In this document: positions 40,001 to 52,800 of the stretch, one piece after another
How positions within the stretch are numbered: position 1 is the first letter of the stretch
How the letters are laid out: the number at the start of each line of letters is the position of its first letter
Assembly: GCA_914767715.1 (NCBI GenBank)
Contig: OU612070.1
Coordinates: 14,401,501 to 14,465,500, forward strand
DNA length: 64,000 bases
Source of the DNA: Membranipora membranacea
Taxonomy: Eukaryota > Bryozoa > Gymnolaemata > Cheilostomatida > Membraniporidae
Direction of reading: 5' to 3'
The notes under the pieces: generated by a model
Database searches by the model: none
The model's input: the letters and a program-made list of their open reading frames with translations, nothing else
What the model was told of the DNA's origin: nothing
Position numbers and translations under genes: made by a program

Positions 40001-41174
40001 ACATGTCATGGTGAGGATAACGTATTTTTAGACCATTTATGATGAGGCAAACAATTTAAGGTCACTCAGAGAGAGAGAAAGACAGTTTTTTGTTTGCCAT
40101 GAGAGTTGCTGAATACATTTGGCAAATTCTGTGCCTACCTAGTCAAGAATTAGGGTTAATAAAGACCCTACTTTATTGCTATGCAGCATATTCTGAGCCG
40201 GGAGCTGTTGGGCGGAGGGGGGGGGGGCGAGAGAAGTAAGGCTCTGAGTAAGAGTAAATCAGGGAGAGGTAAAAAGTAGCCACTCCACTCCCCCCCCCCC
40301 CCCCCGCCTCATTTCGGTGTTAATCAAAGTTCAACAAGAGCATTACATGTAATTAGATCAGAACGCTGACCAATGCTGCCGGTAGGTCAGATTAAGGCTA
40401 ATCTTGTGATAAAATAATGATTACTATCACCCATGATGCCGATAAAATACATGATCAAGGATCAATTAGCATTATTATGCTTACTAGAATTCATAGGAAA
40501 ATCTTTTAACCATTATTACTAAAATGTGATGGCAAATATTGATTCTACTACAAGCACTACATACAAGCTGCCGGCGTCATTGTAAAGCTTCATATCATAT
40601 TATAGTGTAGCTGTGCCTTAGAATCAATAGAAAAATTGAATAGATATTACATCTGAATGATCTATACTAGTTCCTCATATTTTTCTAATTACACAGAAAT
40701 TTAAAACATTGCAGTGATAAAATTAAACACTTGGGGTAATACAAGGGTTATAGTTGCAGTAATAATATGACTGTTGTGCACTTCAGCACTTACTCTTGAC
40801 GTAATACTTTACTCCTTTTTACTAAATACTATCCACTAGGGAATTCAAAAAAGTTTTTACATCATCGATAATGCATGCCGAGCTAAAACTACCAAAACAC
40901 GCACAAAGCATTGACGTTTACTGGATCAGGTTACACAAGCTATCGAGTCAAGATGTTTGTTGTCACTCTACACTACCAAAATTGATATCTTCTACCCAGT
41001 AAAAAGTGCAGTTGAGAGGAGATGAGTTTGAGGAGAAGTTTCTCATTAGATTTTTGATGCAGGGTTACCAAGAGTCAATGATATTCAAATTCTAAATAAT
41101 TAGATTGTGTTTTATAATTAAATTAATATATAAAAAGACATACCCATATCTCCTCTGTATCCAAAAGTAGCCAT
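37082..41174 (-). CDS. Alpha-carbonic anhydrase
   Basis: Six minus-strand exons (41174-41144, 39987-39823, 38765-38608, 38360-38198, 37645-37491, 37225-37082) close exactly to 271 aa. The enzyme family hydrates CO2 to bicarbonate. Visible landmarks: CCWGKLKPEW, NGKRQSPINV, VNNGHS (proton-shuttle His position), ELAQFHIHF with the first two zinc histidines, CEHTVDGKSHPAE with the third, VVGAFID, YTYNGSLTTPGC with the threonine gatekeeper, and the C-terminal NYRPVQPLHGR. The active site is therefore complete. Odd points: FHIHF replaces the usual FHFHWG, and LTTPG replaces LTTPP. The model starts MATFGYRGDM with no signal peptide, which would make it cytosolic; yet two N-glycosylation-type sites (NVS, NVT) and several cysteines hint at a secreted form, so an upstream signal exon may have been missed. 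A SINE lies in the intron 37646-38197. Confidence 0.9.
37849..38100 (+). mobile_element. tRNA-derived SINE in carbonic anhydrase intron
   Basis: Box A (TAGGCTCAGTTGGTTAGAGC) and box B (GGGCTCGAATCCCGC), about 30 bases apart, form a near-consensus pol III promoter. A non-tRNA body follows (GTGCTCCGACCTGCCTGC, GAGAGCAATTTGGCG) and a T-rich end near 38090. It is antisense to the host gene, in the intron between its fourth and fifth exons. The good promoter boxes suggest a young copy. The 3' boundary is approximate. Confidence 0.75.
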
Positions 41175-43834
41175 ATCTTATGATGAGTTAGAGATTACAA
41201 TTATAATATATATTAAAGCTCTGGTGTTCCTTGTTTGGATGAGTTTAGTATAATGATTACCATACAATTTTCTTCAGCCTTTTATTCATCCAAATCGGCC
41301 AATCATGATCAATATATCAAATTGACGATTGAGCTGACATACCATTCGAAGGTTATAAGTTATTGAGTTGTTTAGGATAAGCAGGCAATGGATAATTATT
41401 CTCCCGTGCACAAAAGTGATAAAAAAACGTGATGAATAAATTATGTTGATCTGTGCCAAAATAGCCCCAGTGAAGGGAAGGGAAGGGGGAGGGCTGGAGT
41501 GTCACATAAAATACTGCGCTCAACCCAAACCCTCATTTCATCATAACCACCAAATTTATCTTTTGGCAGGAAACTTCACCAACCAAGATTGCTAATCTCA
41601 AGCACATCTATCAGTCATTATTTTACAAAATAACAAGGCTCCGTAGAAACATACTCTGATATCACACTGAATAGCAACCCTTACATTGCACAATTTTTCT
41701 CAAGGATTTTTTTATCATTTTGTAATGTATCTCATTGATAAACTAGTATGTCAGTATTATTAGCTCCAGCGCTATTTAAAAACTTGTCACTTTTGAATCC
41801 GTGATTTTTTTTGAGTCAGCATTGTCCAATGAACAGTCACAAAAGGGTCACGACACATTAATAATACATTAGATTATGTAAAATTAGATTTTGGGGGACT
41901 CTTCAAATGCTGATATCGATGGCATATGATAAATGAGCAACTTAGACATCAAAGATATCAGATGGTACACATTATAAAAAACTCAAATTTCTAAGAGTGT
42001 CACATGACCATCAATTCATTGTAATCGTACTCATCATGATTGTAAAATGCTCATGTCACAACAGTATCACAGAGTAAAGGATATGTCCTTCGAGGCCTAC
42101 TCTGTGACAGTGTCAAAACTTTAATATCTTCTAGCGTCAAAAGTAGAGTTGTGTAAGCCGAAGTGGTCAGTGAGTTTCCTGTTTTGATACTTGCGCTAGG
42201 GTCTTACAGATTGCAAGCCACTGCAACCTTAACACGTCCTCATTTAGTATACATTTGAACCCTCTGAGGATCAGGATCAAACCACCATTACTTTGAGGTT
42301 ACCACTGCTGATCAAACCCAAGAGGATGGGGTTGAGTGTGTGTCAAACCGCATGATGACGATAGAAATGTTGTGTAAATCTCTCAGGTCCTATCTTTGGG
42401 CCACTGAATTGTATCAATTAGATTTGGCCCTTCCCATTGTTCATTTTAATAACTATTATATCATGTAAAAGGAAAACCTACCCATCTCATAGCTGGCATT
42501 GAACTTCAAAATATGAAAATAATGTAAGCGCATACAAAGGAAAGCCTGAACAACACTTATTTACCTGCGAATTTACCTGCGATCTTCTTAGTCTCTAACA
42601 CCAGCTTCAATAGCTGTGGCTTAGAAACCGTATTCTCAAAAATTGGTTTATTGTTTCAGATCTGCTGTGACTTGTGAGGATACTAAACATGTCAACTATT
42701 ATTAATATTATTGTGCTGAATGAGGAAGTTGAGAGAGGAACAGGTGTGTTTTGAATAATGGATAATTTTTTCATATTTGCTGTGAGATAATCTGCAAATC
42801 CACTGCTGAACATCAACAATGAAACACAATGTTGATAAAGAAGATGGCCATTTTGTTGTTTTTTGCATGCGGGTAACCACATTTTAGAATTGTAACACTT
42901 GGATGTGACGTTATGTCGGCAGCATAAGACAGCTCCAACATGTGTGTTACTGAGGTACCACAAAATCAGATCAAATACATCCCCAGGTCCACGATGACAT
43001 TAAGAAGGTATCTGGAATATTGAATTAAAATAAGCTGAGTTGAACAAAACCACCTAGGGTAGAAACAAAGGGTCAGCAAATATTGACTTTCTGTACAGAA
43101 GAAATGAAGGAGTCCGGAGTCCGATTGATTCAAAGATTTCGACAGGTAATATTAGAGATTAGATTAGAGATATCTGCACCCAACATAAATGATGAAAACA
43201 AATTTCACCTCTCTATAAATGTCATGTATATTTCGCTAATTCCCTTTTTCTGCCTCATTCATTCAATAAAATGTAGCTCGGCAGCATTTCAAAGGCGCAC
43301 CGCACAGTAAGGCATCAGATGCAAATATTATTAGACCAGGTATCCTTGCTAACACTTTATTTAATGCTATGACAATATTAGAAGTGCAATATAGAGGTTG
43401 TTATGCACAAAAATTGCCTAAATATTTCTTCTGTACAATATACATCTATATAATAATATGATACTAATAAATGAGCATAAATTGATGTGATTTGAGAGAC
43501 AAGAGAGGCTCTTCTGAAAAACTAAAAGTTACATGGATTAAATTGAAGATGGAAGAAACCATTACAACAAAAATACACATAGGAATAGTATTATTGATAA
43601 TTATCTGAGGGATTTTTGTTGACGAGATAGATTGACCAAAAATAGCTCGTTCATAACATCTGTATTGACCCTAATAAAGACTAGCCATAACCGCCATAGG
43701 TGTGATATTGCGTTTATCCATTTCGGGTTGAGCTCACTTTATTTCATTGCCAATCCTTGACTGACATCAATCAACTTTTTGGCTGTGCACTTTGATGACA
43801 AGGGAATAGATCAGACGACTGTTTGGTGAGTTCC
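41175..43834. other. Intergenic region between two minus-strand genes
   Basis: This contains the carbonic anhydrase upstream region and the BAZ1A 3' UTR, with AATAAA (minus) at 43738-43743. Open frames near 42607-42963 and 43083-43310 have no recognisable domain or splice partner. No RNA gene or transposon was recognised. Confidence 0.5.
43738..43743 (-). terminator. Polyadenylation signal AATAAA (BAZ1A homologue)
   Basis: TTTATT on the plus strand, about 92 bases past the stop codon at 43837-43835 on the minus strand, fits the end of the BAZ1A transcript. Confidence 0.55.
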
Positions 43835-46800
43835 TTAATTCCTGCGAGGTCTTTTGGCAGAGTTGGCCTCCAAACGTAGACTTCTTACTTGCTTTTCAAA
43901 ATATTTTGATATTTTCTCGCCTGTAAATAGACAAAGACAAAATAAATTTTGGGTTTCATAATCCAAACATTACCAGTATGGGCAGGTTTTTCAATTATTA
44001 TAAAAGATAAAATGGTCAGACTTACACGCGCAATGCACGTTTCATAACATACATATATCGCAACCCAGAAAACACATGTGAATCCTGACTCTGTGATTCA
44101 TATTGGGCCATATATCACTGGTCAGCACAGGTCAAACGTAATTATCATACCATATATGGTAGAGTTCACATTCTGTTTGCGTTATGAAATATTTCATCTG
44201 AATATTTTAATTATATTTTTTGTTTGGCTTTTTGACCAGGGGTCCTCACTAATTTACATTAATCTATCACCTTGACACTAGATTGAGTGAGGAGGTGACA
44301 CTAATGGGCGAAGAAAATAAAATCTATGTGGTGGCTGAAAATCGGAAGCTGTGGCAGATATTAACGTCATCATCTTCATAATAATTCATTTTCAATGCTG
44401 GTGTAGACTTTCAGATGAGTGTAAAAATGCATATGTAATTAAATTTACTGACCGGAAAAAGTAATCAGTCCTTTAAATAGACCTGGTCACCACAAGGTCA
44501 GACAAGTTCACGTTTCTCTAACACATATAAATGTGAAAGGAGGTAGTTATACAACTCACAAGATATATACATATGCATATAATCTACTGAAATTTAAATA
44601 CTTATGAAATGATTTTTTATTCTAGTATCAGAAATGTGGTAAAAACAATGATTAATTATTCATTCGTTAAATATCATTATCATACCACACCCAACAATTA
44701 GTTATGTAGAGAGTTGCAGAATTACAAGCTGCAAGATTGTTTTCTCAATTTTCTCTGGTGTATAAAAAAACCCATTATGCTAATTTGTGACTCAACACAT
44801 GGACCTGAAGGTTACAAAAACAGTTTTTCCAGTGCAACTGCACTGCTGTCACAACTTTGAGCTGGACATCATATTTCTCTGGAGGTAGTTTTCAGGTGTT
44901 TACATCAAATTAGATGTCATATGTCGAGATTAGTTGAGAATAACAAATAAGAGAATATGCATTGATCTGGAGAAAGGTCGCCAAACTTTTAATTACCTGG
45001 TACTCGTCCTGACTGACCATAAGCACCCTACAAGCACTTGGCCTATTTCAGTATAATGTACTATAAGCTAGCTAATTGAGGATTTTAAGAAAAGATGAGA
45101 ATGTTTCTGAGGTTTGGTCGGTTGCGTTTTGTGAAGAGAGGCAGTTCCAAAATAAATATTTTTCTCCAGCCTTGGACAATTGCCAAAAAATCTTTAAAAA
45201 CCCATCAATTGTTGAACAATAAATTAATTATGTAGCCTACTATTGGAATTCACTTTTTGAATATAATTTTCTCAGATGCCAAAACTTCAGGTCTGTCATG
45301 ACAAGCTACTAACTGGTGTGTGAAATATGGCACAAATAATAATAATTATTAATTTTTGTCACTAGTTTGTATAACTATGAGGAACGGGACCATATACTTA
45401 TTCTGTGATCTGACGCCACTGCTTGAGAAGCTATGGTGTATGCAGAAGGTGAAGCAGACAGACACTATATGCATCAGAACCCCCCCCCCCCCCCCATTAA
45501 ACTAAAGCAGTCAGCAACCCCAATTATATTACAGTAATGCATAACAAGAACTAATCAAATAGCCATGTAAGGTTGTACAAAAGTTCAATAAAGCAACTTT
45601 TGGGTCAAAATAGGACATTACTACACAGCGTTATGGTTATTTATCCTTACTCTGTGATTACTACAAACATCAAAATTTGTGCCCAGATCTCATCATTAGG
45701 TATGAATGATGTATATAAATCAGACTAAAAGTGTCAGGGGGAGCAGCATTGAGTTGTGTGAGCTTATCTTCCTGAGACTTGTCACATGATAATACCTTAT
45801 GTTGATTATAATTATAACCATAATTGAAGCATATTTCAACTAATTTAATTATTACCATAACCCATTATAGTATGGACTTCTAGGTGCAATTATCTAAAAA
45901 CGTGTTTACATTTTTTGTTGCCCATAGCAACCCGTAAGTACACAATACCATCACATATATATAGCATGGAGACAATGGGGAGTTTATTGTTGGAAATGCC
46001 TCTATAACCAACGACTCACTCAATCATGATAAATCATGTATTGTTTAGCATGGCTCTTACCCATTCTATATATTTCACTGCTGTCCTCGTTATAAATAGC
46101 GCAGTTTTTAAACATCTGACGAACATCGACCAGCATCTCCTTGACGTTTGTATATTTGACAGTCTTGGCCTTACTGAGTAACGTCTGACAGTCCATTGGT
46201 CGCTTTATTATTGTGTAATAGTCTGGGACCTGTAAGATTGTAATATCACTATGATGTAGTTCCATTATATGACATATACTGGCATCGTAGATATACACCA
46301 TTGGAATTCTCATGTCTCTATTTTGCTAACTTCAATTCATTTAAATGCTAACTTCAATCAATTACATTTGAATTCCATTTTAATCATATGCAAATCTCCG
46401 ATAAGATTTTGAAAACAACCAAAGTTTGCCGGATTCTGTTTAATTATTATTGAGGTTTTCATTGTTTGAATTCTAAATTTCAATTTTACAGCAGCAGCTA
46501 CACTCCAAGCCAGAAGTACTGGGCTGTATATATGAATGTATGGTGTAGGAGAGTTACAGTATAGACTGAAGTACTGGGCTGTATATATACATATATATAT
46601 ACAGATCGTCTAGTAGAGCTAATAATATAGGTACCTCTCTGCGATTAACTGGAGCAAGGAAAGGCCAGCAATCGTCCATTTCCATCATTTCTCTAACGAT
46701 CTCCTCACATTGAGCGAGCTGTGCTACTTCCTCTGATAAGTTAGATCGAGCCGATCCGAGGCTGCTACGTGCTACAAGAACAAACAAGAGGGTTACAACT

Positions 46801-49800
46801 GCAAACTAAAACTGGATAACTACGGTTGGATCAAATGTTCGGCTACAACCGTAGACTTAATTATTTCTAGTCACAGTATTGGAAGTTTCAAGTCCAGATC
46901 TGTAAAGACCTGAACTGTCACGTGTAATCCCCGACAATATTCATGTGCTGGGACGGGTTAAGTCTGGGCACCGACATACACCAACTAGATTTCTATCAAC
47001 CATCACATTGAGACCGTTAACGTAGCAACAGAAAAGCCCTAATTTGCATGCTTGGGTTAATTAGTAGAAAAAATCCAGGCAAGAAACTCAAGTTTTTGGC
47101 ATAAATTATAGTAAAAAACCATGTTGTAATTACTCTCTTATCAAGCTCGTAACTGAGTACCACATAAATATGTGAGGTCAAAAATTTAAATAACTAGAAG
47201 GAACAAGATAGATTTAGTTTAAAGTATTTGATTTAAATGACCCAGACTGTCTGGTATTTTTTCACGTTTGCCAAGCAGACAGGGATTTCTCTGATCTCCA
47301 CTCCATGTCTTGGCAGTGGATTTCAGAAGGCAGTATGCCCAGTCATAAAAGGGTCCAAACAACCTGAGGAATACCTCACACATTATATTCTGTATTGGTG
47401 ACAAGTTTAATTGTCTAGAGAACTGGACTGATGAGTTTCAACTGGATATAGCTTGGCAGAGAGACAGGCACATTAATGGTGTAATATGATTGATTCTTTT
47501 GAGAATCTTCTCAACAGCCGCTCATGGGTTCTCTATCGCATCCTTGCTATTCTTGTTATGTAGTTATAATGTAACTGTCACGCTGAGGTGATAAGTAACC
47601 TAAACCAACTGTTATCAGTGATTCAATAAAGACCATATATGCTGCCCATTAGGTTATTATCTCTCAACTGTTTGGGGAGAGGGGGAGGGGAAGGGGGGGG
47701 GGTTAGGGTTGTACACATCTGAAGTGACCCTCACCTTTCTCTGTAGCTGCAGGAGAAGAAGCTCGAGATCCTCGACTTCGTCTCAGAGAAGAGGAACCAG
47801 CAGCTGCGTATGTAAAACAATTATATCATTATGAATACATCATATTATATTATCTATGCATTACATATTTAATCATTTATGCATAATATTAATTGTACAT
47901 TTTGATATATCTACTGACCATGCAGACTTCATACCAGCTGGAATACATACTTACCTACATACAACCTTAGGTATACACACACATACACCATAGCCCCACC
48001 CATTGGATGCAATTCTAATACAAAAATCATAAGTGAGCCTGGAATGTACTCGAGATATGATAATCGGAGTAAGAAAAAACATCTAGGCAAGCTGGGATTA
48101 TGAAGCAGGAGTTGAGAAAGGCTATTGAGTTGTAGGAACGAGGTGGTACATAAAATTTACAAATAGGGAAATGAAAAAATGCTTCATAGCGCTAGGGACT
48201 TACAATCTTTAGGAGTATTAGGGGCGGAGGCTGTAGAGCCCTTACTACGTTTAGCAGATGGTACAGCTTCAGGGCTAGGAGCAGCGGAGCGTCTTAGTCT
48301 ACCACTATCTATCTCTGGTGTGCTTGTACGAGATCTTCTAGACTTAGTCTCCTTACCGGAGGCTGAGGATGCTGGGGAGGACCGGCCTGACCCTTTACCG
48401 GCAGCTAGGAAATAAATGATAAACAAATAATAATAATAGGCTCACAACAAATAACACTCAGCTGACTAGCCAGCCACTTCTGGTTTAACACTAACTAAAT
48501 TTAACTCATCAACTGATTCATGCTGTAATCTATAGGATGTACAACTTGAAGTGTCGAGTATTTACTTTGCAGTTGTTGTAATTGTTAATGAAAGTATAAG
48601 AGAGGAAACACAGACATGGCAGGAAAAGCACGATATTCAATACTAAATAATGTCTAGTCTACCAACACCGACCACACACTACTGACTATACATCGACTTA
48701 CTTGCTTTGAGAAGTTTAATTTTTGGATGTTTTGGTTCATCTTCAGAGCTACTGGCTGTATCCTCATCATAAACACTAAAAATAAAAACATTACAAACAA
48801 CTACGTTACATCAATCATAACATAATAACGCAATCATTAAAAATATGTATAATATATATATATATCATGAAAAGTACATACATTTAGTGTCATCATAACT
48901 ACATACGCACACTTTCATCATTACAATGCGCCATCTCATGGTGACACCATCTGCATTCTTCTCAGCTTTGTTTACGAGCTAAGAGCTGACATGGCAAAAA
49001 TTAGAGAAGTCAACTTCTACACACATACTCCAATTTTGACAATATAACATATTTTGAGTAGGCTGAGTTAGTTCTGTGGGATTGTATGTGGTAAACTTTG
49101 ATGGTGATCCATCCCAGCTTCTCTCATAGCATGAGGACCTAGAGACTGGCCGCTGTTTATTATGAGGAGAGTTGACATGTCCTCCTCGAAAACACTATAC
49201 TCATAGTGGATTCATTTACTTGTGAGGGGAGGGGTGTCGAGTGAAGGAGAGTGGAAATCTCCCTGATTAACTTGACAAGCCATACATGCTAATCGCAATA
49301 TACAAGCGCAAACATATCATTTTGGGCCGGATTGGGCACTGCATGTTTTATCCTGCATTCACAATGTCACTAAGTCATCCAGCTCCCCATAATCCCATTA
49401 TTTATTAGAATTTTGACATGAAAATTGCAAGATTTCTCTGAGCCCAATAAATAGCTGATGAAAGTGACATAGCTTGACAAGTTATTTCAAAATATGTGTC
49501 AGTAAATGTCAATTAAGCAAAACAAATTTTAAATAGAATTTAATGCATTCATTTCATAGTGTAAGAATAATGGTTTTGAAACAACCAGCTTGTTTTCCTA
49601 ACATAGTTTTTTTTTTATAAAATTGAACCGACAGTTACTTCTTAATTTGATTTGGTTGCCAAACTTGTTATGCGGAGATTCAATGAGGAAAATAACCAGC
49701 AGGTATAATGTATTGGCTGTTTTTTTTCTCTCTTTTTTTGTGAATATACAAAATTTTAATTATGCACTCGTGCATAATTTTCACAAGTGATTAACTGTTT

Positions 49801-52800
49801 GAAGGAGATAATGATAATTTTCAGTTTGAACCCCACAATATGGACATTATTATCATCTCTCCTAATAAGCCCTCTCCGTTTTAGGAAGGGATTACCATAC
49901 TGTCACTTGTCATCTGCCTCACCTGTCATCTCCTTCCTCATCCTCCTCTCCTGACTCCGCCTCTTCCTCTTCTTGCCCCGCCTCCTCCTCTACCTCCTCC
50001 TCGTAGAATGACTTTCTGCGGCTGGACGGACGACGTGATCGAGTCTGTTTAGGTCTGCACTCGGGACAAAACCAGTCACCTCGTGGAACATCCTAAAATG
50101 TGATATTAATATTAACATTAATATAATATATCCTACAGTAACATTAACACAACCATAACATAAACCCCTAAAATGACAGTGTTTGGGGACAATATTTTTC
50201 AAAACAATTCAAAATACAAATAAAAAATGAATTCAATTGAATTTCAATATGATTTTGAGTTTTTATTTTTTATTCTTGTTGTGTTAATAAATTGAAAAGA
50301 CCAGATATTCACACAGAAATAATAACTGACGGGACGAGATATTACCTTAACAGGCGGTTTGAGACAGTACATGTGATGTCCTCTGTCACACATATCACAT
50401 AACAACATCTTCTCTCCATCTCCTTTACGTCTACAGAGCCTACATCTGGCGTTCAGCGACGACTTAGACCAAAGTATACTCGATTCCAGGGTACACATGT
50501 GTAAGAAAATCTAAAAATTAAATATAAATAACATTGAATATTATAATATAAATAATATAATATACATAAAACAGTTGATAATATAATAATGAATAACATT
50601 ATAAATATAATAAAGTTGATTGTTTCACTGGAGCATTTCAATTCCTGGAACAAGGTAATCACTTTGTTGACTGTTACAATTCTGGTTTCCCCCACAGGGA
50701 CATGTCAATGGACGTAATAATCAAGTTATTATATAACTTTGTAGCTTCTTAGCACCATCCTACACAGCTGTTCACACCATTAGTGACATGGTTATAGCAT
50801 TATAGGTAATCTGTTAGCTCACTAGAGGTGACTAGACGGATACACATCCTTTGTAAACAAAGTAACTCCCAAATCATGAATTCCTGGTTGGTAAGGACGT
50901 TCTCAGAGGGGGTTCAATGATCTCTAGTTGACCTTGAAATTGGTTGATCGTGAAAACACACTTACATTGGTTAGCTAGCAAAAGATGTCAGTGAGGTGAC
51001 AATTTGTATAAAATTTGGTCTAGCTTTCAAAACTTTTGGACCACAGAATATCCACTTTTTGAAAACTATGTCATCACATCAAGGCCAAAGGCAATCATCT
51101 AGCATGCCGCTAAGGGGGACAGCTTCCCAAGACAGCAAGACTACAATATTTAAATATTTGCGAGCTGTTGAGACGATAATATTGTTAGTACTTGTTCTTG
51201 TAGCAGCTGCCACTCATGTTTCTAAAATCTAGAAACCCCTCAAGGCTACTACTGTGTCTGTATATTTACATTGTATTTTCTACATTGCACATTTATTAAT
51301 TATTATGGCGACCTCGGAATGTAAATTCCATGACGAATAAAATTTACATTTGTCTCCTGGCGCAGAATTGAGAACTGTTCCATAACTGACAATATCATGC
51401 TAAATAGTTATAGCTATATAGTTACTAAGGCGTATTTGTAACCCAATCAGCAGTTAATTATTTCTGTCAGCTATGAATCTGTGTCAAAAGTATATTATCT
51501 AAATATCTCATATTTATACATAGCAGAATAATTCATACCCTGGTCAATGAGATCGCATCATATGATGTTACGCTGATAGGAGCTATAATAAACTACACCG
51601 CAATATATATATTCTCAGAACATTGACCTAGATGTGCGCGGCGAGGCAAGTTACCTGAGATAGGTTAGTACTGGCTAGTAGAGAATCACTCCATCTATCT
51701 ACAGTCTTAACTACATTAGCAGCTGCTGCCTCGTCAGTGCCCTCTACAGCTGCCGGATCCTCCTTCTTTGGCTTCTTAGGTCCTGGCTTCTTTTTCTCCT
51801 CCACAGCAAAGCCTACAAATAGATATCATGATATTATAATTTATGTGTCATCGAGTTGAATAAAAGTACATATCTATTGATATATATTCATATCAATGTA
51901 TATAACTATTTGATACACATGATATTATGTGTTTATGGTCTGTGGTAAGTTATGGCGAATCTAATCACAGTATAAAACTCTCATACGCGGTTGATTTCTT
52001 TCTGAAAACTCATAAGTCATATGTCAAAAATACAACACAACCAACATAAATTCCCAAAGAGAACAATCAAGTCATTTTTTCAGTAAAACAAGCATAACAG
52101 TCATATTCCACTACGAATCTTTGTCCATAAACATGGTGGTTTAGTCACATGATTAGAAATGCCAGGAGTCATTATTAGTAAGCAGCTGAGTAATACATTC
52201 AATGGATAACAATAGAACAATTCCGATGGAGCAACTCAATGTATCAAAAGTAGTAAATATACTCGAGTATTTATATGCCAATGTAATACAACCTTAACGT
52301 TTACAGAGTGATACAAACCTAAGGGTTTACAGAGTAATACAAACCTAAGGGTTTACAGAGTAATACAAACCTTAAGGTTTACAGAGTAATACAAACCTAA
52401 GGGTTTACAGAGGTATTTAGGTTCCACCGCTCTCTGTATCTGAAGTAGAGCTCTGAGTAAATCTTTGACCACCAGTGCACCAGTATCGTTCTCATCCACA
52501 TTACTACCTATAGTCAGGAGAGACAACTCCTTATCCTGCACAGAGTAACCGCCTCCTTCTAAAGCCTCACGCCACTCTCCTCTATTACCGATCTTATCAT
52601 AAAAATAGAAAACAGAATACAATCAATGTTTGTAGTTATAAAGAATTATGATTTTTGAAATGCGGAATACTGAAAGAAGGATGTTTCCATCTTTTAAAAA
52701 TAATAACTTGGAGCTTGCACTGAACGGAAAATGATCAATACATACTTTTCAAAACTTTGTCATTTTGTCTGCCTGCTATCATCATTAACAGGCCTACGAT

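Noticed and set aside
40200..40320. G-run and C-run pair as a regulatory hairpin
   Set aside because: Homopolymer runs only; the flanks pair poorly, so a functional structure cannot be supported.
42607..42963. Minus-strand 118-codon frame
   Set aside because: No recognisable domain, no splice partners, and located in a repeat-poor intergenic stretch; chance ORF.
48179..48415. Plus-strand open frame of 78 codons
   Set aside because: It mirrors the Ser/Arg-rich BAZ1A exon 48404-48204, whose minus-strand frame fits phase on both sides.
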